Made by a program: the position numbers and the translations under genes. The notes beneath the pieces were generated by a model. The model worked only from the letters and a program-made list of their open reading frames with translations. It was not told the origin of the DNA and searched no databases. From assembly GCA_016710685.1 (NCBI GenBank), contig JADJVC010000006.1:310001-374000 (forward strand): a DNA stretch of 64,000 nucleotides, given 5' to 3'. The stretch comes from Flavobacteriales bacterium. Lineage in GTDB: Bacteria > Bacteroidota > Bacteroidia > Flavobacteriales_F > PHOS-HE28. Positions 50,117 through 58,529 of the stretch are shown one piece after another; the first letter of the stretch is position 1, and each line of letters starts with the position of its first letter.

Positions 50117-51718
50117 ATGGCAAACATTCCGCAAGATCACGTCCATCGCCTCATCCGTTCCATGTCCCCCGCGGAAAAGCGCTACTTCAAATTGCACACA
50201 TCGCGTCACGTGGTTTCGGGCCATAGCAACCACCAGGAACTCTTCGATGCCATCGCAGGCATGACCGAATACGATGAAAACGTGCTGCGGAAACGCTTCG
50301 CGAAGGAAGCTTTCATGCGCCGCTTCCCCATAACAAAACGCCGGTTGTACGAAGCTGTGCTTGCCAGTTTGGACGCTTTCCACGCCGAAAGCTCGATCGA
50401 CGAAAAACTACGCCGCTTGTTGCACCATGTGGAATTGCTCCATCGCAGAGCGCTGTATGCCGATGCGGCGAAAGTGCTCCAAAGTGCAAGGGCAATTGCA
50501 GAGACACACCGGAAACAGGCGCTGCTGTTGCAAGTGGCGGAATGGGAACGGCGCATGATGGAGCGGTGCAATTATGCCGGGATCACACACGATCAATTGG
50601 AGGAGCGCGCCGTTTCCGTTGAAGGTATTGCCGCGCAGTGGCAGGAAGTGGACCGGCTTTGGCAACTGAAAAGTGAAGTGTTTTTGCTGATCTATCGCAA
50701 CGGCCAAGCTGCGCAAGGGATGGATCTTTCCGAATTGGAAGCGTTGGAAAAGGAACCGCTTTTGCATGAAGGTGCTGCGTTGCATAGCCCACGCGCGCGC
50801 TTCCTGCATCACCATGTCCGCAGTGCATTGGCGTACGCGAAGAACCAACTGGCGCAATGTGAAACGCAGTTGGCCGCATGTGCCGAAGTGCTTCGCGGGG
50901 AGCCGGAAGCATTCAAGGAAGAACCCGATCTGCTACTTGGCGTAATGGGCAATTTGGCCAACGTGCGCATGCGCTTGGGCAAGCATTATCAAGCACTTGA
51001 AGGGTTCCGCACATTCCGGTTGATCCCCTTGCAGTTGGCCACCGCGCCAAGCCCGGACCTCGACATGAAATTGTTCGTCATGGGTTCCAGCTTGGAACTT
51101 TCCGTTCACTCTTTGAAAGGTGAATTCACCGAAGCGATGGAACAGCTCCCTGCATTGGAGGAAGGTTTGGCACGTTATGGCGAACGCGCCAGTACCATGC
51201 GCCGCGCGGAACTGGCGCTTCATGCGGCGTATGCCTGTTTCGGCGGCGGGGCGTTCGACATGGCCTTGCGCTGGTGCAACCGCTTGCTGAACGAGAAAGG
51301 GATCGAGTCACACACCGAGCTGCATGCCTTGGGCCGCATGATGAATGCGATGGCATTGGTGGAACTCGACAAGGAGGAACTGTTGACCTATCTCCTCCGG
51401 AATACCCAACGCTACCTTAAGCAACATGGAACCCCGTTCGCAGTGGAACAATTGCTGTTGGACCATGTGGCGGCATTGCTGAAAATGGATCCAGGCATTG
51501 AGGTGACGACGTTGTGGGGGTCATTTGGCGAGCAGCTGAACGCGCTGCTGAAAGATCCACACGGGGCTTCCGTTTTGGATCATGTCGATCTGGTCTGCTG
51601 GGCGAAAGCGAAGGCGGAAAGCCGTGCTTTTGATGAGGTGGTGCGGGCAAAGTGGAGCGCTCCCGCCGAAGCCGGTAGTACTCCGCCCAACGGACCAGGA
51701 CGGCGGAGGGCGGCGTGA
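50117..51718 (+). CDS. Helical-repeat (TPR-like) hypothetical protein
   Basis: A 533-residue, almost entirely helical, cytoplasmic-looking protein. The N-terminus (NIPQDHVHRLIRSMSPAEKRYFKLHTSRH) is a pattern I associate with a Bacteroidota family of uncharacterised proteins: 'M..AEKR.FK...' followed by FDAI and YDE..L. Degenerate TPR-like helix pairs fill the rest (ALYADAAKVLQSARAIAETHRKQALLLQV; AYACFGGGAFDMALRWCNRLLNEKG). No catalytic motif is seen. The ATG at 50117 directly precedes the conserved N-terminus; the frame is open upstream without homology. Confidence 0.8.
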   Translation: MANIPQDHVHRLIRSMSPAEKRYFKLHTSRHVVSGHSNHQELFDAIAGMTEYDENVLRKRFAKEAFMRRFPITKRRLYEAVLASLDAFHAESSIDEKLRRLLHHVELLHRRALYADAAKVLQSARAIAETHRKQALLLQVAEWERRMMERCNYAGITHDQLEERAVSVEGIAAQWQEVDRLWQLKSEVFLLIYRNGQAAQGMDLSELEALEKEPLLHEGAALHSPRARFLHHHVRSALAYAKNQLAQCETQLAACAEVLRGEPEAFKEEPDLLLGVMGNLANVRMRLGKHYQALEGFRTFRLIPLQLATAPSPDLDMKLFVMGSSLELSVHSLKGEFTEAMEQLPALEEGLARYGERASTMRRAELALHAAYACFGGGAFDMALRWCNRLLNEKGIESHTELHALGRMMNAMALVELDKEELLTYLLRNTQRYLKQHGTPFAVEQLLLDHVAALLKMDPGIEVTTLWGSFGEQLNALLKDPHGASVLDHVDLVCWAKAKAESRAFDEVVRAKWSAPAEAGSTPPNGPGRRRAA

Positions 51719-51766
51719 AACCTCGGCCATCCGTATCAGGCATGACCTCCGGATTACATTGCCTGC

Positions 51767-53789
51767 ATGTCCGATCCAACGGCCCGGCGATCAGTGTTCC
51801 AATTTCTGTTCAACAGGTCGGCAGCTGTAGCGATCGGTGTTTTCGCATTTTCGCTTTTCGCTTACTGCCAATCCGGCGTGCTCACATTGAAAGACGGCTG
51901 GCAGTTCCGCCAAGTCGGAACGGAAAAATGGTACTCCGCTGAAGTACCGGGCGTAGTGCATACCGACCTCCTGCGCCATGGCTTGATCCCCGATCCGTAC
52001 GTCAACTTTAACGCGGACAGCGTGCAATGGATCGAAGACAAGGACTGGGTTTATCCACGCACGATCACTGCGGACCGCGCGTTGTTGCGGAATGAGCACA
52101 TCGATCTTGTCTTTAAAGGACTGGACACTTTTGCAGAGGTGTACTTGAACGGTGAATTGCTCGGCAAAACGGACAACATGTTCCGCACTTGGGAATGGCC
52201 GATCAGGAAAAAGTTGCATCGCGGAGTCAATGAATTGAAGGTGATCTTCAGAAGTCCGATCACCGAAGGGAAAAAGCTGAGCGATGCTTATGGCCTGCAG
52301 CTGCCGAACGCCAATGACCCCAGTGGTACAAGCCCGTACATCCGGAAAGCGGCCTATCAATTCGGCTGGGATTTCGCGCCGCGCTTGGTGAGCAGCGGCA
52401 TTTGGCAACCGGTTGAATTGCGCTGTTGGAATAAGGCGCGGATCACAACATTGCAGGTGCGGCAGCAGTTCGAAGCGGACAGCATCCGCGCGACGATCCA
52501 CGCAAAGGTTCGTGGTGACAAGCGCGCTTCACTTCACTATTTCCTTGACGATAGGCAGATCGGCGAACGAAAAATAGAGCCATCCCGATTGGACACGATC
52601 GATGCACCGTTCCAATTTTCCGTGGACAAGAAAGACCTGTGGTGGCCAGCGGGATCCGGCAAGCAAGCGCTGCACAACATCCGCGTGGAAGTGCGCAACA
52701 CCAATGGCAAATTGCTGGACGAAGCGCAATGCAACATTGGCTTCCGCAGCGTTGAACTGCGCCTGGAAGCGGACAGCATCGGGCGCTCCTTCACCTTCGT
52801 GATCAACGGCGTGCCCACTTTCATGAAGGGCTGCAACATCGTTCCACCGGACATCTTCCCATCGCGTTCCGGTGATTCTGCATGGGTGGAGTTAGTGTCC
52901 GCTGCACAGCGTGCAAACATGAACATGGTGCGCATCTGGGCCGGTGGCATCTACCCGCCCGATGCCTTCTTCGATGCCTGTGACACGGCAGGCATTTTAG
53001 TCTGGCAGGATTTTATGCTGGCGAACATGGTGCCTGCTGAAGGCGCTTTCTTGGACAACGTGCTGGCGGAAGCGCGGGAACAGGCAGCGCGGCTGTCCAC
53101 GCATCCGAGCGTAGTGCTGCTCTGCGGGAACAACGAACTCGATGTGGCGTGGAAGAACTGGGGCTGGCAGAAGAAGTACGACCAGCTCGGCGCTGATTCT
53201 GCACGCGTCTATCAAACAAACCGAGAGTTGTGGGCGCACCAACTTGCCGAGGTCGCGAACGCTGCTGGGCTAACCTACACCTGGACCAGTCCGCTCAGCA
53301 ACTGGGGAAGTGCGGCGGGCCTGCGCAGTGGCGACCTGCACTATTGGGGCGTGTGGCATGGCGATGAACCCATCGCCGCCCTGGCAGACTACGTCGGGCG
53401 CTTTGTGAGCGAGTACGGTTTCCAGAGCTGGCCGGACAGCGCGCTGCTCGCGAAGTACATCGATCCGCAGGAGTTGTATCTCGGAAGTCCCGCGCTCAAG
53501 TACCGCCAGCGTAGCTACAAAACGGATGCCCCGATCTGGAAGGCGATCAGGGCAGGAATTAGGTGAGGAACCGAAGACACTGGGCCGCTTCATTTCAGCC
53601 AGCCAAGAGGTGCAGGCCAAAGCATACCAGATCGCGATCGAAGGACAAATTGCCGCGCAACCGCATTGCATGGGTACGCTCTTCTGGCAACTCAACGATT
53701 GCTGGCCCGGCCCAAGCTGGAGCCTTATCGATTATGGCGGAAATTGGAAGCCGGGGATGTATGTTGTCAAAAGGCTTTATTCGCGCTGA
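51767..53789 (+). pseudogene. Secreted beta-mannosidase-like GH2 glycosidase, frameshifted near the 3' end
   Basis: A GH2 enzyme predicted to remove terminal beta-mannose. A signal/anchor (AAVAIGVFAFSLFAYCQS) is followed by the sugar-binding domain (VLTLKDGWQFRQVG ... VPGVVHTDLLRHGLIPDPY), an Ig-like domain and the TIM barrel with acid/base Glu in GNNELDVAW and nucleophile Glu in SEYGFQSWPD. The first frame (51767-53566) ends abruptly after KTDAPIWKAIR. The next frame, from about 53530, continues QELGEEPKTLGRFISASQEVQAKAYQIAIEGQ and FWQLNDCWPGPSWSLIDYGG to 53789. One extra base near 53530-53560 explains this. The protein then ends without the C-terminal beta domain of the family, so a second lesion or a true truncation is possible. 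TACATTG, 5 nt before the ATG, resembles a leaderless -7 element. Confidence 0.85.
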
Positions 53790-53843
53790 TGCTGATCCGC
53801 AGAACGACATGATCCGAGCTTGGGCGCGTCTGGATGCAATCTC

Positions 53844-53912
53844 ATTGCTAATTCCTGATTCCTGATTTCCGACGGTCGGAATCAGGAATCAGGAATTAGC
53901 GAATCAGCAATT
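53844..53912. repeat. Heptamer-word array F (hairpin)
   Basis: Four 7-nt units (ATTGCTA, ATTCCTG twice, ATTTCCG) are mirrored after a 6-nt loop by GGAATCA twice, GGAATTA and variants, giving a near-perfect hairpin of more than 20 bp. It ends at the stop codon of the small protein at 53913. Confidence 0.82.
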
Positions 53913-54062
53913 TCATGGCTTCAATCCCACAACCTTCCCATCCACCATCACCCACACCTTGGTGCCGTGGATCTTGGCCATGCGACGGGCTTCCTTGGCG
54001 GCACGCTTCATGGCACGTGTAATGGCTTGGACTTTAGCACTTGGCTCGATGCTCTTCTTCAT
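53913..54062 (-). CDS. Small basic protein paired with zeta toxin (candidate antitoxin)
   Basis: A 49-residue frame: MKKSIEPSAKVQAITRAMKR, then AAKEARRMAKIHGTKVWVMV and DGKVVGLKP. A basic helical N-terminal half is followed by a short beta hairpin, a layout seen in small partners of zeta/AAA toxins in Bacteroidota (toxin first, partner second). Its ATG overlaps the toxin stop by 4 nt (ATGA). It probably binds the toxin or its promoter; this is inferred from context and size. Confidence 0.72.
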   Translation of the reverse strand: MKKSIEPSAKVQAITRAMKRAAKEARRMAKIHGTKVWVMVDGKVVGLKP

Positions 54063-54589
54063 GGGTGCGTGGTCAAAAGTACGGGAATCGGACCAGATGC
54101 ATCAAAAACGGTCCATTCATCGGCCAGCGCTTTGTAGTACTGCTCAAAGTTCTTCAAACCACGATCGAACCGTCGCAAGGCATCCACCTTGGGCACGTTG
54201 TGGCCGCCTTGGGCAACCCGCATTGCTATCCGGTTCAACGAGAGCGCCGGTGCATCCAGTTTGAGAAAGACGATCTCAATGTGATACCCCATTTGCTTCC
54301 ACCTCTTGAACAAGTCGATATAGGTTTTGCCACTTAACGTACTCTCCAAGGCAAAGGACTCTCCAGCATTTGTGAGTCTGTCCAATTCTTCCAAGAGAAT
54401 TCGACCTGCTGCGCGAGTTGCACGTTCCGGGGCCAAAGGAGAAAGGCCGGTCGCGATATAATCCGCGTTGATGAAGTTGATAACGCCCGCTTCCTGTACG
54501 AGATAGCTTCGGGCGAATGTGGTCTTCCCCGCCCCATTTGGACCGGCGATGATGATGCAGCGGGGCGTGGTTCGCTTGGCCATTATCAT
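54059..54589 (-). CDS. Zeta toxin family P-loop kinase
   Basis: A 176-residue zeta-toxin/AAA-like kinase. The Walker A IIIAGPNGAGKTTFARSYL is near residues 12-30; NADYIATGLSP and LESTLSGKTYIDLF are the conserved substrate-site blocks; VALRRFDRGLKNFEQYYK follows. Zeta toxins phosphorylate UDP-N-acetylamino sugars and so block wall synthesis; relatives without an epsilon partner, such as this one, are less well characterised. The start is at 54589 (MIMAKR) or 54583. It is followed by the small partner gene with an ATGA overlap. Confidence 0.85.
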   Translation of the reverse strand: MIMAKRTTPRCIIIAGPNGAGKTTFARSYLVQEAGVINFINADYIATGLSPLAPERATRAAGRILLEELDRLTNAGESFALESTLSGKTYIDLFKRWKQMGYHIEIVFLKLDAPALSLNRIAMRVAQGGHNVPKVDALRRFDRGLKNFEQYYKALADEWTVFDASGPIPVLLTTHP

Positions 54590-54663
54590 CGCAAGATAGG
54601 TTCAACATGCGGCGTTGGCTCCCAATCCATATCCTCACTCCGGGGGTCAACAAACAACTCCCG

Positions 54664-54818
54664 GTGCTCGGCTCCTCAATAACCACAGAGATCTGCCGAG
54701 TGCTCGGCTCTTATCCGCCTCAGGTGGGCTCTGCCGAAATAGACATGTCGGTTGAAAAGGGCCGGAGGCCGCAAGAGTTGGGCACTCGGGAACCCCGGAT
54801 GAGACTCCGGGGCCGAGC
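54664..54818. repeat. Cluster of REP-like GCTCGG/CCGAG elements
   Basis: 54785-54818 is an inverted copy of the hairpin at 19626-19660 and 23002-23035. 54664-54740 holds two more units with the same GCTCGGC...GCCGAG ends but different interiors. The gap 54590-54848 has no gene. Confidence 0.65.
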
Positions 54819-54848
54819 GCCGGTGTGAGAGTTTTGCCGAACATTCAT

Positions 54849-55526
54849 CTACTTCACTACAAATTCAAGTGGTTTCAGATCCACCTCTTTGCCCTGAGAG
54901 GAACGGGCTTTTATCTCAGTTATCCGGAGTATATCACCTATCTGAATGCCGGCCGTAGCCTCAGCCATTGTAGGTGTGAGCTCGGGTCCGCTTGCAAAGC
55001 CGTCATAGACAATTGACCGATCGCGTTCCAAGGTGAGCAGATAGTGCGAGATCCTGTAACTGATCTTGAAATCAACGCCCAGAGTTGTTTCGTCTAGTAT
55101 TTTGGCAAGAACTCCCCGGCCTGCTATTGCTTCCCCATAAGGAATGAAGTCTTGCTCCGAAGATCGACCCGCGAAGTAGGCGAATGGGGTAGGCACGTCC
55201 CGGACCCAGAAACCATGGTGAGCGGTCAGGCGCTGAGTACCACTTTGCCAACTCACGACCAAATACATGTACCAAAATCCTGCGGCAGTATCCGGTGTGA
55301 TCGAGTAGGAACACCCGCCTCCTTCTATCTGACCGCGAGAAATTGAAACATCAAGTGCCACACACTCAACACCCGGCACTGCGAACTCCACAGGGTTTGG
55401 AATTCCCTTGTACAAATAATCAGGGCGAGTATAGCCATGGGACAGGACCAAGTCCACCAAAGCCGTGTCCGGCACTTGGGCCAAAGCATTTAGGGGTAGA
55501 AGGAGGAATAGAAGCCGCTTCAACAT
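54849..55526 (-). CDS. Secreted orphan GldM C-terminal domain-like protein
   Basis: A 225-residue exported protein with a signal peptide (LKRLLFLLLPLNALAQ). The mature part matches the two C-terminal domains of the gliding/T9SS motor protein GldM: LYKGIPNPVEFAVPGVECVALDVSISRGQIEGGG, then FWVRDVPTPFAYFAGRS and a domain ending IQIGDILRITEIKARSSQGKEVDLKPLEFVVK. The N-terminal membrane helix and first two periplasmic domains of GldM are missing. Function is unknown; it could be a periplasmic partner of T9SS or an independent use of the fold. The ATG at 55526 heads the signal peptide. Confidence 0.75.
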   Translation of the reverse strand: MLKRLLFLLLPLNALAQVPDTALVDLVLSHGYTRPDYLYKGIPNPVEFAVPGVECVALDVSISRGQIEGGGCSYSITPDTAAGFWYMYLVVSWQSGTQRLTAHHGFWVRDVPTPFAYFAGRSSEQDFIPYGEAIAGRGVLAKILDETTLGVDFKISYRISHYLLTLERDRSIVYDGFASGPELTPTMAEATAGIQIGDILRITEIKARSSQGKEVDLKPLEFVVK

Positions 55527-55636
55527 TCCTGATGTGCACAAGTGTGGATGCTCGTGCCAGAGTTGGAGAACTTCCGTGTGAAAGTGATTTCCTCTGCCCT
55601 GTTGGGACCTGCGATGATGATGCAGCGGGGTATCAT
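55520..55636 (-). pseudogene. Remnant of a second zeta-toxin N-terminus
   Basis: The minus-strand frame starts MIPRCIIIAGPN, nearly identical in DNA and protein to the N-terminus of the zeta toxin at 54589 (TPRCIIIAGPN). It then reads RAEEITFTRKF where the intact toxin has GAGKTTFARSY. The Walker A Gly-Lys-Thr is lost and the frame ends after 38 residues. It overlaps the start of the GldM-like gene. Confidence 0.65.
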
Positions 55637-55642
55637 CAATCC

Positions 55643-56086
55643 TTATGGGTTCTGCTTCACAGTGAAGTGCAACTTAAGGCCGTCTTGCTCAAAGAACACG
55701 ATCTTGATCACGGCACCTTCAACCTGCCATTCAGCCGAGTATTCGCCGCCCTCGGTCGTTTCCTCCATTGTTGGAGGGCCGAACTTCCGGAGCACATGTT
55801 CCTTGATGCGGATCAGATCGCTGTTCGCGATGTCATCATCCAGTGCCCAATGCTCGATCGAGCGGAAGGAGCTTTCACCGATCTGCGTTTCTTGATCTTC
55901 CGATACCGTTCGTAGATCAAGTGGCAGTCCGCCCAGTATGTCGTGCTTGCCCCAATGGTAGATCGTCCGATCTCCGGTATGCTCGTACCGAGCGGTGCGA
56001 TCCGGCAGGAACGATGCCATTTTCGCGCCCCAGATCACGAGGGTATCATCATCCTCGAACCGGATCCCTGCGCTTAGGTCGGGCAT
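55643..56086 (-). CDS. Hypothetical protein (147 aa)
   Basis: A 147-residue acidic, soluble-looking protein (MPDLSAGIRFEDDDTLVIWGAKMASF; TIYHWGKHDILGGLPLDL; HFTVKQNP at the end). No signal, membrane segment or known motif is seen. It starts 3 nt after the dxs stop, on the same strand, and ends 6 nt before the toxin remnant, so it may be a passenger in a small accessory patch between dxs and the repeats at 54.7 kb. Confidence 0.65.
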   Translation of the reverse strand: MPDLSAGIRFEDDDTLVIWGAKMASFLPDRTARYEHTGDRTIYHWGKHDILGGLPLDLRTVSEDQETQIGESSFRSIEHWALDDDIANSDLIRIKEHVLRKFGPPTMEETTEGGEYSAEWQVEGAVIKIVFFEQDGLKLHFTVKQNP

Positions 56087-56089
56087 GAC

Positions 56090-58033
56090 TCACGCGCTAA
56101 CCCCAACACTCCGCGCGCCCTTCGCCGGCAGCATCTCCTTCACCGCAGCCACCAGCGCAACCTCATCAAAGCCGCATTCCGCGTAAAGCTCCTTCTGCGT
56201 GCCGTGCTCAATGAAATGGTCCGGGATGCCTAAGCGCTTCACTTGGGCTTGGTAGCCGTGGTCCGCCATGAACTCCAGCACGGCGCTGCCCATGCCGCCT
56301 TGGATGCAGCCGTCTTCCACGGTGATCACGTGCTTGAACTTGCCGAACACTTCGTGCAGCAGCATCTCGTCGATGGGCTTCGCGAAGCGCATGTCGTAGT
56401 GCGCCACGCTGTAGCCTTCCGCTTGCAAGCTGTCAATACCCTTGGCAGCGATGTTGCCGATGTGCCCAATGCTGAGCACCGCGATGTCGTTGCCGGAGCG
56501 CACTTTGCGGCCTTTGCCGATGGTGATCTCCTTGAACGGCGTTTTCCACTCGGTCATCACGCCTTCGCCGCGCGGGTAGCGGATGCTGAAGGGGCCGTTG
56601 TCGCGGAGCTGCGCGGTGTACATCAGGTTGCGCAGTTCCTCCTCGTTCATCGGCGCGCTCACGATCATGTTCGGGATGCAGCGGAAGTAGGCGATGTCGA
56701 ACGCACCGTGGTGTGTTGGGCCATCGGCACCGGCGAGCCCGCCGCGATCGAGACAGAGTACGACGTGCAGTTTTTGCAACGCCACATCATGCACCACCTG
56801 ATCGTAGGCGCGTTGCATGAAGGAGCTGTAGATGTTGCAGAACGGGATCAGCCCTTGTGTGGCCATGCCGGCGCTGAAGGTGACGGCGTGCTGCTCCGCG
56901 ATGCCCACGTCGAACGCGCGGTCCGGCATGGCCTTCATCATGATGTTGAGCGAGCAACCGCTGGGCATGGCGGGCGTTACACCCACGATCTTCGGGTTCT
57001 TCTCCGCCAACTCCACAATGGTGTGGCCGAAGACGTCCTGGTATTTCGGCGGCTGCGGACTTTTCGGCACCACCTTGATGATCTCGCCGGTCTCCTTGTT
57101 GAACAGGCCGGGTGAGTGCCATATGGTGGGGCTGCCTTCTTCAGCGGGCTTGTAGCCCTTGCCCTTCATCGTTACCGTGTGCAGGATCTTCGGGCCGGGA
57201 ATGTCCTTGAGGTCGCGCAGCACCTTCACCAAGCGCTCCACATCGTGGCCGTCCACTGGGCCGAAATAGCGGAAGCGCAGGCTCTCGAAGAGCTTGCTCT
57301 GCTTCAGCAGAGCGGCCTTCACGGCGTTCTCCACTTTCTGCGCGACGGACTGAGCGTTCGGTCCGAACTTGCTCACCTTTCCGAGCAGTTTCCACACTTC
57401 GTCCTTCACCTTGTTGTAGCTCTGGCTCGTGGTGATGTCGGTGAGGTATGCCTTGAGCGCACCCACGGCGGGGTCGATGCTCATGCAATTGTCGTTCAGC
57501 ACCACGAGCAGGTCGCTGTTGGCGGTGCCGCCGTGGTTCAGCGCCTCGAAGGCCATGCCGGCGGTCATCGCGCCGTCTCCGATCACGGCCACGGTATGGC
57601 GGTCCAGCTCGCCTTTCAGCTTGCTGGCCACGGCCATGCCGAGCGCGCCGCCGATGGAGGTGCTGCTATGCCCCACGCCGAAAGTGTCATACTCGCTTTC
57701 GCTACGCTTGGGGAAACCACTAAGGCCCTTGTACAGCCGGTTGGTATGGAAATTCTCGCGACGACCGGTGAGAATTTTGTGCCCGTAAGCCTGGTGCCCC
57801 ACGTCCCAAACGAGCTGGTCGTACGGCGTATTGAAAACGTAGTGCAACGCCACGGTAAGCTCCACTACGCCAAGGCTGGCACCGAAGTGGCCGCCCTTCA
57901 CGCTAACCACATCAATGATGAAATCGCGGAGCTCTTGGCACACCTGATCGAGCTGCGCTTCGGGTATTTCACGCAGGTCCGAAGGGACGATGATGCGCTC
58001 GAGCAGGGGGTAGGGGCTGGTGGATTTGGGCAC
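56090..58033 (-). CDS. dxs: 1-deoxy-D-xylulose-5-phosphate synthase
   Basis: A 647-residue thiamine-diphosphate enzyme that condenses pyruvate and glyceraldehyde-3-phosphate, the first step of the non-mevalonate isoprenoid route. Visible are GHFGASLGVVELTVALHYVF, WDVGHQAYGHKILTGRR, GVGHSSTSIGGALG, the ThDP motif GDGAMTAGMAFEALNHGG...NDN, FGPVDGHDVERL, FDVGIAEQHAVTFSAGMA, DRGGLAGADGPTHHGAFD and a C-terminal transketolase domain. No ATG fits the N-terminus; GTG at 58033 (PKSTSPYPLLERI) is the best start. It is not next to other isoprenoid genes. Confidence 0.95.
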   Translation of the reverse strand: MPKSTSPYPLLERIIVPSDLREIPEAQLDQVCQELRDFIIDVVSVKGGHFGASLGVVELTVALHYVFNTPYDQLVWDVGHQAYGHKILTGRRENFHTNRLYKGLSGFPKRSESEYDTFGVGHSSTSIGGALGMAVASKLKGELDRHTVAVIGDGAMTAGMAFEALNHGGTANSDLLVVLNDNCMSIDPAVGALKAYLTDITTSQSYNKVKDEVWKLLGKVSKFGPNAQSVAQKVENAVKAALLKQSKLFESLRFRYFGPVDGHDVERLVKVLRDLKDIPGPKILHTVTMKGKGYKPAEEGSPTIWHSPGLFNKETGEIIKVVPKSPQPPKYQDVFGHTIVELAEKNPKIVGVTPAMPSGCSLNIMMKAMPDRAFDVGIAEQHAVTFSAGMATQGLIPFCNIYSSFMQRAYDQVVHDVALQKLHVVLCLDRGGLAGADGPTHHGAFDIAYFRCIPNMIVSAPMNEEELRNLMYTAQLRDNGPFSIRYPRGEGVMTEWKTPFKEITIGKGRKVRSGNDIAVLSIGHIGNIAAKGIDSLQAEGYSVAHYDMRFAKPIDEMLLHEVFGKFKHVITVEDGCIQGGMGSAVLEFMADHGYQAQVKRLGIPDHFIEHGTQKELYAECGFDEVALVAAVKEMLPAKGARSVGVSA

Positions 58034-58322
58034 GGGCGGTCGAGTTGAAAGTTGAACAAAAGTAATTCCAGCGCGGAAAGTCGTGGCCAATCTGCGGAAT
58101 GAAGCTGCTACATGTACGGTACAACAGCGGAAATCGGACCAAATTGTTGTATGCACATTGACCGAACTGTAATGGTCTATCCCTTGGGGGCAGCCGTCGC
58201 AGCCTCCATCATTCCTATAATCCGGAACCTGTCCCGATAATTCGCGCCCAGCACGATTCCGGCCAACCACCCGGACGCGTGCGGTCTAGGCAACCCTACG
58301 GGTCGTTTCGGGCCGGTTATAA

Positions 58323-58391
58323 GACCCCGATAGGGGTCTCGGAAATTAGCTGAATCCCCATCACACGCGATAACCGACCCCGATAGGGGTC
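58323..58391. repeat. Pair of perfect palindromes in the dxs/sigma-factor gap
   Basis: GACCCCGATAGGGGTC occurs at 58323-58338 and 58376-58391, 53 nt apart. The 496-nt gap 58034-58529 holds nothing else that I can call; the palindromes could be operators or transcript ends between divergent genes. Confidence 0.6.
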
Positions 58392-58529
58392 GCAGCGAAT
58401 AGGGCGATAAATCGCATTGCGGTGCCAATTAGATGTGTTTGCTCTCATCCAACCACCCGCCTGTCCAATTTCCACCACCTTGTAACCTTTCCCCAACTTG
58501 TGCGACTATACCTCTGAAGCCCACCTCCC

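Noticed and set aside
55343..55915. A 190-codon plus-strand open frame opposite the GldM-like and 147-aa genes
   Set aside because: The opposite strand has a signal peptide and GldM-like conservation. The plus frame is low-information and spans two genes and a remnant.
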